A DNA stretch of 64,000 nt from Aplysia californica (GCF_000002075.1 NW_004798135.1:71229-135228), one strand, 5' to 3'. Positions 43,697 through 55,800 are shown, numbered from the stretch's first letter. The notes: generated by a model from the letters alone, not told the origin. Made by a program: numbers and translations.

Positions 43697-43760
43697 CAGG
43701 GGTAACCAAACAACTACAGCCTGTGGGCCAGATCCAGCCCTCCAGGTCAGTTTGTCTGGC
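43697..43760 (+). mobile_element. hAT (Charlie-like) terminal fragment
   Basis: CAGGGGTAACCAAACAACTA followed by GCCTGTGGGCCAGATCCAGC is very close to the standard end of Charlie-type hAT elements (CAGGGGTSNNCAAAC ... GGGCCAGATCCGGCC). The 8 bp before it, ctctaaag, resemble the hAT target preference nTCTAGAn. No matching opposite end or transposase domain was found; the following 1 kb holds only short broken frames. Confidence 0.6.
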
Positions 43761-44199
43761 TTGCCTCCATATGGGATTTAAAACTTGGAAGATCCATTTT
43801 TAGAGATGTGTTTATTGCATGCTCACAATAATTTCTTCAAACCTTACAGTTGCAGTGCAAATTAAACGTGCTTTTCAAGACTTCATAACTTCTTGAAGCG
43901 TAACGCCAATATCACAAATCTCTTCTGGCTTTTTTTTTTTTTTTTTGCAGCTTGGTTTGTAAGATTCAAATATGTGCATACAAGGTGTGATATATCTTTT
44001 ATATTATTTTTTATGTAAATTATAGGATGTATTACAAGACTTGAGTATTGTAACTCTATTGTCAGGAATATATCTCTAGAGAAAGCTAAAAGATCACATC
44101 CTCCTTTATACATAGAAGAAGGGAGTTTTATCTTTGACACGGAACATCTCTGGGAAAGTTTGAGAGCAATGAAATGAGTCCTCTTTCCCATTGTCTTCG

Positions 44200-45114
44200 A
44201 GATTTATATCTCACATTATTCTTTTCAGAATAATGAGTGAGGTAATGTATTTTTATCCACTCTCGCTCCAAAGGTAGTCTTAAAGACCGAGGTGAGACAT
44301 TTCTTTTATTAGATAACAGCTTTTTGAAGATGATGAAGCAGTTATGAATTTCTAGGAATTGGAGGAAAAACTTCTAAACATGATCGATACATTTAGCATT
44401 TATAGTTGGGTAGAAAATAATTTGTGGGACAATAATCAACAAGCAAATGATGAAAAAAATGTTGCCTAGAATCTACAACGCAATCTGAAAATGCTTTTGG
44501 AAATGAAAAGCAATTAACAAATCATTTTACGTAACTACGCTCTACTTTCAACATCAAATAGGCGCTTGATCAAGAGTTCAGAATCAGAACTGGTTGAATT
44601 TCCACAACCTTGTTGAGCAAGCTGTCAAAGAAAGTTTGATGTAGAAAGGATCTTAACTTTACAGCCAAGATGGCAGTTCTACCAAACATGCATTCTTATT
44701 ACATCTCGACACTCTTTTGTGAGCTGGTTCACTTCTTAAGAAAAAACTCATCAGCTTTCTAGGGAGAAAAAATGGAGAGGGGGGGGGGGGAGCTTGTCTC
44801 TGCTCGGATGTACAGTGGAGTTGGCTTTAATCTAAATCTGTGGGACTTCTGAATTTTCTTCAGATTAACCAGGTTTTCAGATTAGATTATAGCTCAAATG
44901 GAAGAGAAAAAAACGAGGATTTTATTTTCTTTCACTTTATTGCTGTTTTAGGATTAAGTGTGTTGTATTTAAGCCGACTCTGCAATGGTAATATAAGGAT
45001 GTCTGCAAAAAGAGGCATCAGTCGATTTAGCCTTTTAAAAACTGACCCTGGAATCTGCACATAATGACTCCTTAGCCTTATGGGCCATTATCACAAGACA
45101 TAAGTTACATAATG
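44200..45114. other. Intergenic segment, no feature recognised
   Basis: It contains a poly(G) tract near 44778-44790 and short frames only. It may include decayed inner sequence of the hAT element whose end is at 43697, but I could not show this. Confidence 0.3.
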
Positions 45115-45272
45115 CAGTAAAACACGGATTGGTCGAATTTGTCGGAATCGACATCGGTAGTTCGAGGGATATCTTACAAAGATGAAGAAAAAACGGGACC
45201 GCAGGCACAGTTTGTCGGATGCGTGATTTCGAGTCTTCTGTGTTCGACATTATACCTATCCGTGTTAGTCTG
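45115..45272. mobile_element. pogo/Tigger-like MITE (158 bp)
   Basis: The left end is CAGTAAAACACGGATTGGTC and the right end ATCCGTGTTAGTCTG followed by TA, forming an inverted repeat AACACGGAT/ATCCGTGTT. CAGTA/GAAACC-type starts and TA targets are usual for pogo elements. Inside are TCGAATTTGTCGG and GACAAACTG-type repeats. The left TA has changed. Confidence 0.5.
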
Positions 45273-45549
45273 TATAATTGTGTAGACTAGGCCAGTTCTT
45301 GTCAACCTTTCTATAGTTAATGTCAGCACCCAACTACATGTGGTGAGGGGCTAGCACAATCCCTGTCACAACCACGACCAGGGTGATCTCAAGACGCCAA
45401 AATTACCAAATAGCCTACTAGTGGACGATATCGATCAGAGTATTCAGAGTGGTAATTACTGGTCAAGGTCAAATCAGCACAAACGTTGTTTTTGTTTTTT
45501 CCCACGGACCTTTGTTTACTAATAATTGAAATTAGATTAAAGAATTAAG

Positions 45550-45960
45550 GTGGGAAAACGATGTAGAACGTTTTCGATTCGGGTGAATTGCCCCGTTACA
45601 GACAGAATAGGTTTACTCAGGGCGTACAATGTAGCGAGTGCTGGAAATTTTTGGTTTGGAAAGAGCAAAGTACAACATGTAGTAAGACCACCGGAGGAGG
45701 GAAATGGGATGGAGATCCTGTTTGATTTGTGGCCCTCTGAAGCAGCTAAATTAACAAGACCAGTAACAAAAACAAGACCCAAAAGACTGAAAGTGGAGTT
45801 GGAAAAGGGGGGGGGGCTTGCTGTAATCTCCACTCTCGGACTCGCCTGCTTCCACTTCCATCCAGCTCAAGCAAAGCCAACGATTGGTGGGTGAAATGGA
45901 AGTCCTGTTGTGTTGAAAAGAACACGGGTGTCTGACACACTGCCTACACCATATTTCGGG
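45550..45960. other. Unidentified 114-codon plus-strand frame, function unknown
   Basis: A frame at 45550-45894 encodes MGKRCRTFSIRVNCPVTDR and ends PAQAKPTIGG. It has no recognised domain, no splice partner and no repeat partner in the window. Overlapping minus-strand frames of similar length exist. I treat it as unexplained and probably not coding. Confidence 0.2.
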
Positions 45961-45964
45961 AGTC

Positions 45965-46130
45965 CAAGGTGTATTGGTTGGGCTCTCGACCTCGAACATA
46001 GAGGCCTAGAGTTCGATCCTTCCATAGGAAAGACATCGTCACTCTTCTGTTTTGACGAAGACTACCCGCCTAGACGACCGAGACACCCGCCCTGTGTGTA
46101 GGTGATCTAACCTGTGTCGCTAGAGGCTCG
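45965..46130 (+). repeat. tRNA-like SINE fragment
   Basis: GGTGTATTGGTTGGGCTCTC then CTAGAGTTCGATCCT gives A- and B-box-like blocks at tRNA spacing, followed by a non-tRNA body. No second copy was seen in this window. Confidence 0.4.
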
Positions 46131-46361
46131 TAAAAGATTTCAGAATAGGAGTATATCTCTGGCCAGGAATAGAAACCTTAATCTCTTGGCCAATCACGTA
46201 TAACCAAATCAAAGTTGGCCTACAACCTAACGTAGTATTTGTACATGGTTGTTTTTTGTGCTTGTGACCTCGTTTCGTCGGCCGCGGCAGTTGCAAAAGG
46301 GTGTTGCAAAATTGCTGATACAGAAGTTTTGCTTCACTCAAAAGCAAGCACAAAATCTATT

Positions 46362-46550
46362 CTTTCCCCGCGGTTTTATGCAACAACAACAAATTTAATC
46401 TGAAATTATGCTAAATTGGGCCCCCCCAAAATGTGAACTTATGCGATTCTGTTAAGTTTAACAAAGAATTATAAAGGAAAATAATCAGAAATTATGCAAA
46501 AAATTATCAAATTTGGCTAAATTATGCGGGGTGCATAAAACCTCGGAGAC
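46362..46550. mobile_element. CTGTCCCC-family MITE, copy 3 (reverse orientation)
   Basis: The interior is the reverse complement of the copy at 29283-29461 (shared TGCATAAAAC, GGGCCC-like and AATAATCAGAAATTATGCA blocks). It is flanked by a perfect 8-bp duplication aatctatt at 46354-46361 and 46551-46558. The terminal bases have drifted (CTTTCCCCG and CGGAGAC). Confidence 0.75.
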
Positions 46551-46768
46551 AATCTATTAAACACGTCACTGGTACAACAGAAACGCCAAAGACACACTCT
46601 TTCTAAAGGTGTCTTTTATTTTTAAAAGCAGTGAATACCAGCTTTAACTTATTAATAAACTTGGGTAAAAATCAGCATTTCTGAATGCAGTCCGCCGCGA
46701 GAAGGCCCGCCTTGTATGTTATTTTTGCTATTCATAATTCAGTACACAGTCACTCTTGACGCTTGAAG

Positions 46769-46901
46769 ATGGAGGACGAAACGCTCATTGATGAAGTATA
46801 CGAGTTTCCGTTTATTTACAACAAATCAAACCCAAAGCACAGTAATAAAGTGTATCTCGAAAAGGCGTCGGTAGATATTGCCCATGAGACAAAATGCAGG
46901 G
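46769..46901 (+). CDS. First exon of a MADF-domain protein (partial)
   Basis: The exon opens with ATG and encodes MEDETLIDEVYEFPFIYNKS then NPKHSNKVYLEKASVDIAHE, ending TKCR before the donor gtaagt at 46902. The pattern LI-x-x-V-x-x-x-P-x-(I/L)-Y-(D/N)-K-S-(N/H)-P is the N-terminal half of a MADF domain, a Myb-like DNA-binding fold of transcription regulators such as Adf-1 and of some DNA-transposon accessory proteins. The second half (the W-x-x-L-R-x-x-Y helix) should be in the next exon, which I could not find before 50.5 kb. It may be a host gene with distant exons, a fragment, or transposon-derived. Confidence 0.7.
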
Positions 46902-47099
46902 GTAAGTAGGTTAGTCTATCAGTTGCCTTTAAAACAACAACAGTTCGTGCCAGCTGAGTACAGATGCTTATTTTACATAACGTATTGCTTTTCCTTTTTG
47001 TAACATGGCCAAACAACCATTGGGGATAAGTGTGTGCGTACGTGTGTGCCTCTGTCTGTGTGTGTGTGTGTGTGCCTCTGTCTATGTGTGTGTGTGTGT

Positions 47100-47290
47100 A
47101 ATAATAATAATAAATAACAAATAGCATTTATAGCGCATATCCCTGCTCAACAGCAGGCTCTATGCGCTTAACTGCTTAACACTAGGCCTATATTATTACC
47201 CACAGAACACTCCGAAACATTCTCAGCTTCCCGGGAAGCATACAGTGCAAGCAGCTGATTAAGCGCTCAAACACTAACAAACTGACAATA
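47100..47290 (-). repeat. SINE family A, 3' part (minus strand)
   Basis: Read on the minus strand it contains CTTGCACTGTATGCTTCCCG, GAAGCTGAGAATGTTTC and the tail GCGCTATAAATGC plus (ATT)n, matching 23530-23675 in order. The tRNA-like head is missing, as expected from 5' truncation. Confidence 0.75.
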
Positions 47291-47989
47291 AATGTGTGTG
47301 TGTGTACTGTGTGAGTGAGTGAGTGTGTTTGTGTGTGTGTGTGTGCGTGCGCGCGCGCGCCTGTGTCATTCAGATACTCTTTACATTTCTCGTCATCTTG
47401 CATGATAGCGGGAAACAAGTGATGAAACTCGCCACATGTTGATCTTGCTCTTAGGGTATGTCTACGTGTCCGCTGAGACGGACAAGGCCTGATCTTTTGC
47501 CGGGAGGAAGAAAATCGGTCCGGTCGTTTCCGTATTGTGTCTCCACCAGTTCGGACAAGACACGTCTAGTCTGTTGGCCTACTGGCCGCCTTATCCACAC
47601 ACTGTGCCCCAAGGCTGTGTCCTCAGTACAGGGCTACAAATGGTCGAGGTCAATGAACCCAAGGCGAGAATAAGAAATGAATGGGGCTTTTAAGGAAAAT
47701 TTGTAAAATTGTTAATAGTATGCGTTTAAACCAGGTGACTTGCGTAAAGACTGCTAATTTTGAGGCGCTGATTACGAATATGACATTAGAATTTTAATCC
47801 GAACCCAAAATTAGATTTATTTTTTTTTAGATCCATCGGGGCATGGCTCATGCGTCACGACCCAGCCCGCCTAATTTGAGCAAGCGGCTTTGCAACCGAC
47901 ACGTCTTTTATTGGGGCGTATCGTGTATGTTGACACAGCCAAACAGACTTTCACTGATTTCTTAGGAGAAAGACGGTGGTCTATTTCAG

Positions 47990-48560
47990 CTACCGACTTT
48001 CCGTGAGACGGACTGAATCGGGTCGGTTGGTGTCCGTCGTACCAGACCCGGACCCTAATTCTGCTAACCTCTCCAGCTTCAACAGCACAAATTCTGCTTC
48101 GACTACCAAGGCACCCGAGAAATTGCGGGTCACAAGAGCGTGACAAACACACAAAAGAAGTAGAGGGAAAATGACGATAGCAAGGATTAGGAAAGAAAAA
48201 GCAGCAGTTCCCTGTTGCAGTTCAGGCACAGTTATGAGCATGAGTTGATGAATCAGCCCATTTACAATAAAATTAGCCAACAATTCTACTCTGCACAAGA
48301 ACATGGTTACTGTCCTGAGGACATTCCTCCCTTTGGGAATGGCCTAAAACTGTCCCCGTGATTTTATGCACCCCACATAATTTAGCAAAACTTGATCATA
48401 TTTTGCATAATTTCGGATTATTTTTCTTTATCATACTTTGTTAGAATTAATAGAATCTCATCATTTCGCATTTTTGGGCCCAGTTTGCATAATTTCAGAA
48501 TTTATCTTTCATAAAACGACGAGGACAGTTAAAGACACTTCAGTCAGTAGCACCCCCGGG
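47990..48560 (+). repeat. Family-X repeat copy interrupted by a MITE
   Basis: The blocks CTGCTTCGACTACCAAGG, ACAAAAGAAGTAGAGG, AAAGCAGCAGTTCCCTG and GACACTTCAGTCAGTAGCAC follow the order of the 39-kb and 13-kb copies. The 3' end is split between GGCCTAAA and GACACTTC by the 179-bp MITE, giving a nested insertion order: family X first, MITE later. Confidence 0.7.
48350..48528. mobile_element. CTGTCCCC-family MITE, copy 2, nested
   Basis: Starts CTGTCCCCGTGATTTTATGC and ends with the reverse complement of CTGTCCTCGTCGTTTTATG; its length equals copy 1 (179 bp). It lies inside a family-X copy. Flanks read ggcctaaaa and ttaaagac; by comparison with uninterrupted family-X copies (ggcctaaagacac) only taaa is clearly duplicated, so the duplication has drifted or is shorter here. 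Confidence 0.8.
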
Positions 48561-48789
48561 GGGGGGGGGGTTGATTGTTTATTTGTTATAGATGTTTGTA
48601 GATTTTTTTAAAATTATGATGGAAAGCAATGCTGCCAGGTGGGTTAAATTGTAAAGGGGGGGGGGGGGTCTTGCCGTGACTTAGCATTGAAATCGCTCAG
48701 GTTATAAAAGAAGCATAATTAATTACCGGAAAGACAGTAAAACACGCATTATATTGGCTATATACAATATAAAAGGCAACGTGGAAATA

Positions 48790-49885
48790 TAATTATAGCT
48801 CGTTGACATTCGTCTGACCGCGGTTAAAATGGGATAAAACAAATCGTTAATCTTTTTGGCTCTTTGCATGCAGGTCTAAAAGTTAAACGACCAACAAAAT
48901 CTAAAAGCACATTCATAAAAGTCACTGCAAACTAAGGTTCCAGTACGTTTTCTTTGATATAAGCCTAAAACTTAAGCAGGTTTTAAAAAAATAATAATAG
49001 GGGATTTACAGCATACACCTGAAACAAACAAAAGTTGGCATATTTTTCCTCAACACCGCACTTTTACATGCGCCAAGAAATGCGATTCAAGAAACGAGGT
49101 GAGTAATTTTCATGGCACTTCCGCAGGCCAGCGACCTAACAAAAAATTATTTTTAAAAAAAATCTTGACCCAGTAATAAAAAAAGGTTTTTCTCTTTGGG
49201 CCTTATATTTAAAAACACAATTTGGGTGTATATAGGTTTACACAGGATCACTAAAACAAATGACTTACAATAGCCTTGCCTACATTGATGATTTTGAGAC
49301 AGTGACTACAATAAAATATATTACCCTGCCTCTACATTTCAGTCTGTAGATGTATTCACCCTTCCACGTGCTCCATGTGAGTCTCGAAAACTCACCCCCG
49401 TCTCTTGAATCGTTTTTCTAAAGCGAGTACTAAAGTGTGGTGTTGAAGAAAATGTGTCAACATTTTAACTGTTTTAGGTGTATGCTGTACTGTAAATCCC
49501 CTATTACTATTTTTTGTGACACGCTTTTGGTTTACCTCATCAAAGAAAACGGGTCGGAACCTTAGTTTGCAGTGACTTGGTCATCCTGACCCATGCAAAA
49601 TTGGTCAGGGCGATTTCATCTTGCTTTAACCACGGTCAGACGAAAGCGAACAAGTTAAAGTGAATCCCGTGTATGCATCCAAAGAGCAATTTTTACTTTA
49701 GGGCCCAGAGAGAAAACCCTTTTTTAAATTATTAGGGCCTACTGGATCAAGATTTTTTAAAACATATAACATTTTTTGTTTGATCGCTGACCAGCGGAAG
49801 TGCCATGCAAAGTTTCTTGGGAATAGGTAAATTAATAAATGAGATACATTGTATAAGGTTTTTTTTAAACATGGACAGACGAAAG
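48790..49885. repeat. Foldback-like array of long inverted repeats
   Basis: Left blocks A (CATTCGTCTGACCGCGGTTAA, about 48808-48830), B (AATAGGGGATTTACAGCATA ... 48996-49015) and E (GCGATTCAAGAAACGAGGTG, 49082-49101) reappear inverted as E' (49393-49415), B' (49483-49510) and A' (about 49625-49648). Block C (CATGGCACTTCCGC, 49110-49205) reappears inverted outside A' at 49698-49808, followed by another A-type end GACAGACGAAAGTGAACATT. The order A B E C ... E' B' A' C' A'' suggests a foldback transposon with a second partial copy or a rearrangement. Confidence 0.65.
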
Positions 49886-50531
49886 TGAACATTCAGCAAG
49901 CTAGGCTATAGCCTAGTGGGTTAAGTGGGTTCTTGGTCTTGCCCAAGGGCCTCCCACAGGCTGTCAGGGGCAACGAGCGGCCTTACCGTTCCTGCTGATG
50001 GAAGATTGGTGTAGATCTACTGAAAAGGCCTGGTGTAGAAATCTAGGGCCTAACCAAGGACCCTCCTTTGGGCCTAACCTAAACATCGATGTCTGTCCCA
50101 CCAATAATCCGACAATGAACGTGACTTTTTATGGAGAAGAAGATCCAAAGGTTACTCACTTACGCATGATGAAAGTCAGATTTAGGGACAGTATTTAGGA
50201 CTGGGCGATTTGCTGTTGATCTACCAAACTCCACAGAAAGAAAGAAACTATGAAAAAAAAAATGCGATTTATTCTAAGATCCTTGGTTGCCGCACAGCGT
50301 TAATCTTTAATGTCTGAAGTTCAGATAGTATCTTTTATATTGTTTGTGTTCCTGGAGGGGTGGCCGAGGATGAACCCGGGACGTTCAGTTTCTTCATCAT
50401 AAGGCGAGATACTCCATGTCTTTGAACCATGTGCAGAACATGACAACGATGTCGTTAAAAATACGTTTTTGATCAAGTCGATTGATGGGATTTGAAGCTT
50501 TTTATCTGAGGTTACAGAGCTATCTTGTCCT

Positions 50532-52886
50532 ATGGGTGACGAAAGCTTCCGCATAGATCTGGGTACGACATCACCAGTAGATCTCCTGCCACTTGTTGTG
50601 GTCAGTTCATCGACACCACAAAAGTTTGAGAAGTCCACCAAAAAATATGATAGTAATTGTCGATCAAGCTCAAACTCAAACGCCAATGTTGTTTCGTCCA
50701 ACTTTGATTTGGATATTATCTCCATTTCATCCGGCTCTGATCACCATGATGTTATAGATCTAGATGATCTAGATCTAGATCTAGACTCAGATATGAATGT
50801 TGTTGTTATAGATTCAGAAGGTAGTTTATCAGATGGTGATTCATGCATAATTACAGATGGAATTCATGAAACGTTGCCTTCCATTTCAGATGGGTATCCT
50901 GAAAGTGTTCCGAGAAAGAAATTGAAATTGTCGTTGCAACGAGTTAAATCGGATTCAGTATCAAGGCCTCAGAAAAAGCGCCATAAAACTGCACTAGATA
51001 ACAAAATTGATCCACCTGATGACCTTCCTGATCTTCAAGTTATTGCTTCAACAAAAGCGAACATCAGTAATGTAGATCTTAAAGTACTTGAACTTGAGCA
51101 AAAGCCAAAGGAAAACGAACGAGGACATGGTGGATCATTCAAAAATGTATCGATGGTCAAGAAAGAACTTTGTTCATCAAAGGGCCATGTTAATCATATT
51201 ATTGCACTTCCTAAAAGCCGACATTTGATTAGAACAGATCGAGAAAGTGCTTGGGAGGTATTAGATTCTTTGCAAAATCCGTCAGGGAAGACAAAAGTGC
51301 CATGTACAGAGGATGAGGTTTGCAAAAAAAAGACTCGAGACAGAATCAATGCTGAGCCATTAGAAACTTTATCTTTTCCCTTTCATGGACTTAAAAGTTT
51401 GTGCAATTCTTTCAACAGTGGAAATGATGGTGGCTATGAGAAAAGTGAAAACAACCATGATGTGTCAGAAAAGAAAATCAGGAAAGAGGATAAATGTGAA
51501 GAAACACAAGCTTTTTTGTCTTCCATGAACGCTGGTGATTCAGTGTATGATGTACCAGTTGAAAAGCCTGTCTGTATACCTTGGGATCCGGACAGAAGTC
51601 AACATACTTCTTCTTTATCTTCAGTACTTGAGAGAAGCAACAGCATGTTTTATCATCAGGATGGCTGTAATAGGTCTGCATCATCAAAAGAAAATGTGCA
51701 GCAAGGATTGCATACTTCAGTAGATACATTGGATGATTTGAATTCAAAGGCAAAAGTACCTCATGAGGAGATTAACTTTCACAAAAAGGCAACTGCTGGA
51801 AAAATGTGTGCAGAACCTTTAGTAGGGTCTGTGCCATTTCTCCTTTCTGACTTGCCGTTCAATTCATTTCTAGACAGAACTGAGAGTGACACTGAACAAA
51901 GGGAAAATTCCCATAAGATAGTCCAAAAGGAAAGCTTGAAAGGATGCTTGAGTGATGAAAAAGAAACATGTTCTACCTCTTTGAAAACCGGTGGTTTAAA
52001 GTCTGGTTCCCTAGATGAAGTGTCTGATTGTGATGTTTCTCGTCACACACGCACATCTAGTCCATCATCAGGGGTTGAGGAAGGCAACAGCAGTGTTCTT
52101 CATCATCAAGGTGATTTTCACAGTGTGGCAAAAGACACACAGGTTCAAAATTTAGATTCATCAGTTTTCCCAAGAAAACTGACAGCTTCTGGGCTTCCAA
52201 AACAGATGGCTTATTTAAAAAGAAATATTATTCTGATGCCATCAAGTCCAGTTGTCCTTTTACCCTGCAGTTCCATCACTGCAGTACAAAAAGAATTCAG
52301 TTTTTACCACACTGATATAGTGGAGGCTGCTTTGGACTTCGATAACACGCTGGATGCATTAATTTTATTGCTAGATTTTTCTGCTTCATATAAACCAACC
52401 AAAGAAGTGACTGGAAAAGTCGTGAAAGCTCTAATAGAAAAAAGTGAACAAGGACCATTTAGACAGTTTGTTACGCTCAGTATTTTATCCCTTTGGCAGC
52501 AACATCCTGGTGTCTTTTCAATCTCTACCGATGACTTCAAAAGTGCAGTGTTATCTGGAGATGGAACAAACTTGTCTGTAATAATCACCGAATTGCATCT
52601 TAGTCTATTCACAAGGAACCTTTGTGATTCTGCAGCAGCGCGATATTCGTCTGCCTTCTCTTTATTGTCAGTGAATAAGGAGGGAAATAGGGAAGGCCTC
52701 AAGCTAATTTTGCAGACATTATGTGGCATGATTTTGTCTAAGTCACAAGAACAGCTCTTTTCTTCTGTTGCAACTGTGGAAAGCTGTGATGGAGAAGACC
52801 CTGCTTTGATATCCTTTGAAAGTTTGGCTCAGGTCTCTGCGTTGCAACATGCAGTCTCTCTTGGGATTGTATCATCAAGGAACGAG
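50532..52886 (+). CDS. SIM-rich gene, coding exon 1 (785 codons)
   Basis: A single open exon, far longer than chance, with an acidic Asp/Leu run (LDDLDLDLDSD) at about 77-87 and two broadly similar segments about 190 residues apart (DSLQNPSGKTKVPCTEDEV ... NAEPLETLSFPFHGL and DTLDDLNSKAKVPHEEI ... CAEPLVGSVPFLLSDL), suggesting an internal duplication. The border is AACGAG/gcaagt, a GC donor of consensus form. The frame remains open 96 nt past it. Confidence 0.8.
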
Positions 52887-55800
52887 GCAAGTGTTTTCTT
52901 CTTGTTCTCCTCTCTGCTGGTGACTGTAATGTTAAACTTTTTTTTTTTTAAAGTGTTTTATGGATGGGGGCAAAAGAGGTGAGGGGGTGTTGGCAGAAAG
53001 TGGAGACAAAAGCAGACGACAGCATAGTTAAAGAGCAGGAAAGGGAGAACATTTTTTAGAAGAAAATTTTCCTGTGGCTTTCTGGATTCAAACCCAAGAC
53101 CTATCGAATGAGAGGCACACACTGTAACCTCTCGACCACCAGAGCCCCTCTCCTTTTTTTAAGTGTTTTAATTTCTCATTTAAGTTTAATAGTTTTTTCG
53201 CAAGATAGTGAGTTCAAGATCCTAGCGTGTCTTTTTTGTGTGCACACTGTTTACCGGATGATTTCATTTTCTTTTTTTTCAGACCCATGTTAAAGTTTCT
53301 CTTGTTTTGCCTTGTCTGTTGTCACACATGTATACATCGCTGTCTTTTTCCCTGCTTATGCTCTGATCGAAAAGACTAATATTTATGTTGGTGTACTTAT
53401 TATTACTTTTATTATTATTATGTCATATTATTTACTTTTTCCTCATCACTCCCTGGTCTGCAGATATTGTCTCTGTTTGTCCTGCCTCAATAACCCAGTA
53501 GTGGCAATGGGCTATTTTATTTATAAGACAGATGCTAATGCTAGCAAATCTGTCACTTTCAGACTTTGGGCTCTGTCTTAGTCATACTCAATAATTCGTT
53601 CCTATATGTGGGAATTGACCCTTTTAAGTGCAGAGTGGAAAACATCCTTTGCATAACAGATGGCAGTCCTCCTGTCGTCGATAATCCGTGCCTGTCAACT
53701 TTCTTATTGCCAGCGACCACTTTAAAAATTGCTACCTTTAGGAAGCCCAAAAAATTGTACTGCCCACACATGTGTTTCCAAGCAGAGCATCTAATAATAC
53801 TTGTCACTATTCAGATAATCACCATCTTACTTTACTTTTACTTTTTCATCCTCTGTTGCCGTTAAGCATCGAGGGGGGATGCAGTTTTCTATGGTAGGCC
53901 AACTCCGCAGCTCTTTCAGTTGTGATGTTATAATGTTTTCTTTAGGGTTTCTTTGACAACCTCGATCCACCTTTTGCGTGGCCTTCCTCTTCCTTTATAG
54001 CCCAAGTGCTTGGTGTTGTCGGCTCTCGAGGCTGGCTGGTCAGGTGACATGCGTAACAGGTGGCCAAACCATTTTATCCTCTATCTTTCTTTGTAACGCA
54101 GGGAGGACTCAGTGCTGATAGCTGCTATTACTTCTTCATTTCTCTGCCTGTCTCGTCTCGTGATGTTAAGCATTTTGCGGAGACATTTCATTTCGCATGC
54201 AGTGATTTTACTTTCATGGGTTTTGCTTAAAGCCCAGGTCTGGCACTGTATAAATAACATAATGTTGGTATGAATATTGAGGTGATAAGCTGTCTCTTTG
54301 TGTCCATGGAAATGTTTGGATGAGATAGGAGGGGTGCGAGCTGGTAGGTGTCAGCGTTGGCTTTTTGAGTTCGCATTTCTATTTCTCTGTCTATGGACCC
54401 GTTTTCAGAAAAAGTGCTGCCAAGATATTTGAACTCCTTCACCTGTTTCAGTTGTTTACTGGTGACATGGATGCTCAGGGGACTATGGTTTCGGCTCACT
54501 TTCATAACTTCTGTCTTTGATGTGCTTATTTTCATGTTGAATTTCTCACAGCTGTTGTTGAGTTTGGTAGTGTGATTTTGGAGGCTTTGCTGGTCATGAT
54601 GAATAAGACATTGGTCGTTTGTGAACAGAAATTCATTTAGGTTTTCTAGGCTTTGGTTTCCGTCTTGCGTTATTGTGTCCATATATATATATATATATTA
54701 TGGGGAGATAGAACGCATCCCTGTCGTACTCCAGATCTTACTTTGAACCAGTCTGTATTGCCTTCCTTTGTTCTTACTGAGCTGCTACTGTTGGTATAGC
54801 TCTGACATTATCTAACATTTGTCCTCTGACGCCGCACCATACTTTTTGAGTGTCTTCCAGAGTTTTGCATGGTTTACTCTGTCAAAAGCCTTCTCCTGGT
54901 CTATAAAGACAATCACCATCACCCACAAAAATTACCAAATCATCCACAAGTGGGCAATATTGCCCAGGCTGGCAAGCACTGTTGTAGTTGTAGATAGTAG
55001 TATTTAGATAAATCAAGAGGTTCCACGTTTAAAGGATGCAAAATAAAATAAAAAATAGAGTGATGTTTATTAAGAGCAAATTTATGAAAGGATTATATTC
55101 CATGGCTGTGTGTGAAACTAGCAGGCTTGAGAATTGTGCATTCTGATTTATTGAGTTAAGCTGAACATAGCAGAGTGGCCTGACATGATTTTCATTTACA
55201 TGTGATGACATTTCAATGAAAAATGGAAAAATTTAATGTAGAAAATAAAGTTGTCTTGATAACTAAAGTATGTCTTTGAAAAAGTTGTTTTTTATTTGGT
55301 AAACGAAAACAAGAACTGAATTTTCAACTAAAATTAATGAATAACGTAGGGATCCAGTCAGTATATAGGCATGTCCTTTGACTTTAATCAAGTTGCATTT
55401 TAATTTTATCTCTCTTTCTCTCATGTAATGTGTTTTGTTTCATTCTAAATCTCTAAATTATTTTTTTTCTTTCGTCCGGGATAGAATGAATGCTTGCTCT
55501 TCTTGGCTGGTGAATTGTCACAACTCTACAAAACTTTGCACTGTTGTGAGTCGAAGGTACTGTTTCTCAGCACACTGGAAATACCCAAGCTGGTCTTGCT
55601 TGTCATAAGACGATTGCTCTTGGAACAGAATGTTGGTGCTGTTCATTTCAGTAAATGTGGCCCGTCAGTGGCTGCACTGCTTCCTTGTTTCAGAGATGTC
55701 ATTTCTTTACATTCAGCGGTAAGTTGAAACGTATTTATAAAACTTTAAAAACATGAAATTAATTAAAATTGGATGAAAAAAAACCCACTCCAGTCTAGCA

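Larger units (their letters stand above)
46902..50531. other. Repeat-rich interval between the MADF exon and the SIM-rich gene
   Basis: The interval holds GT microsatellites (about 47041-47100 and 47290-47352), a SINE tail, a CpG-rich block at 47458-47660 with the motif GAGACGGAC that recurs near 48005, a family-X copy with a nested MITE, and the foldback repeat. No exon with MADF second-half features was recognised. Frames at 47458 and 49998 look non-coding. Confidence 0.5.

Noticed and set aside
49998-50198. A small gene upstream of the SIM-rich frame
   Set aside because: The 66-codon frame has no recognisable domain, no splice context and lies in AT-rich repeat DNA.
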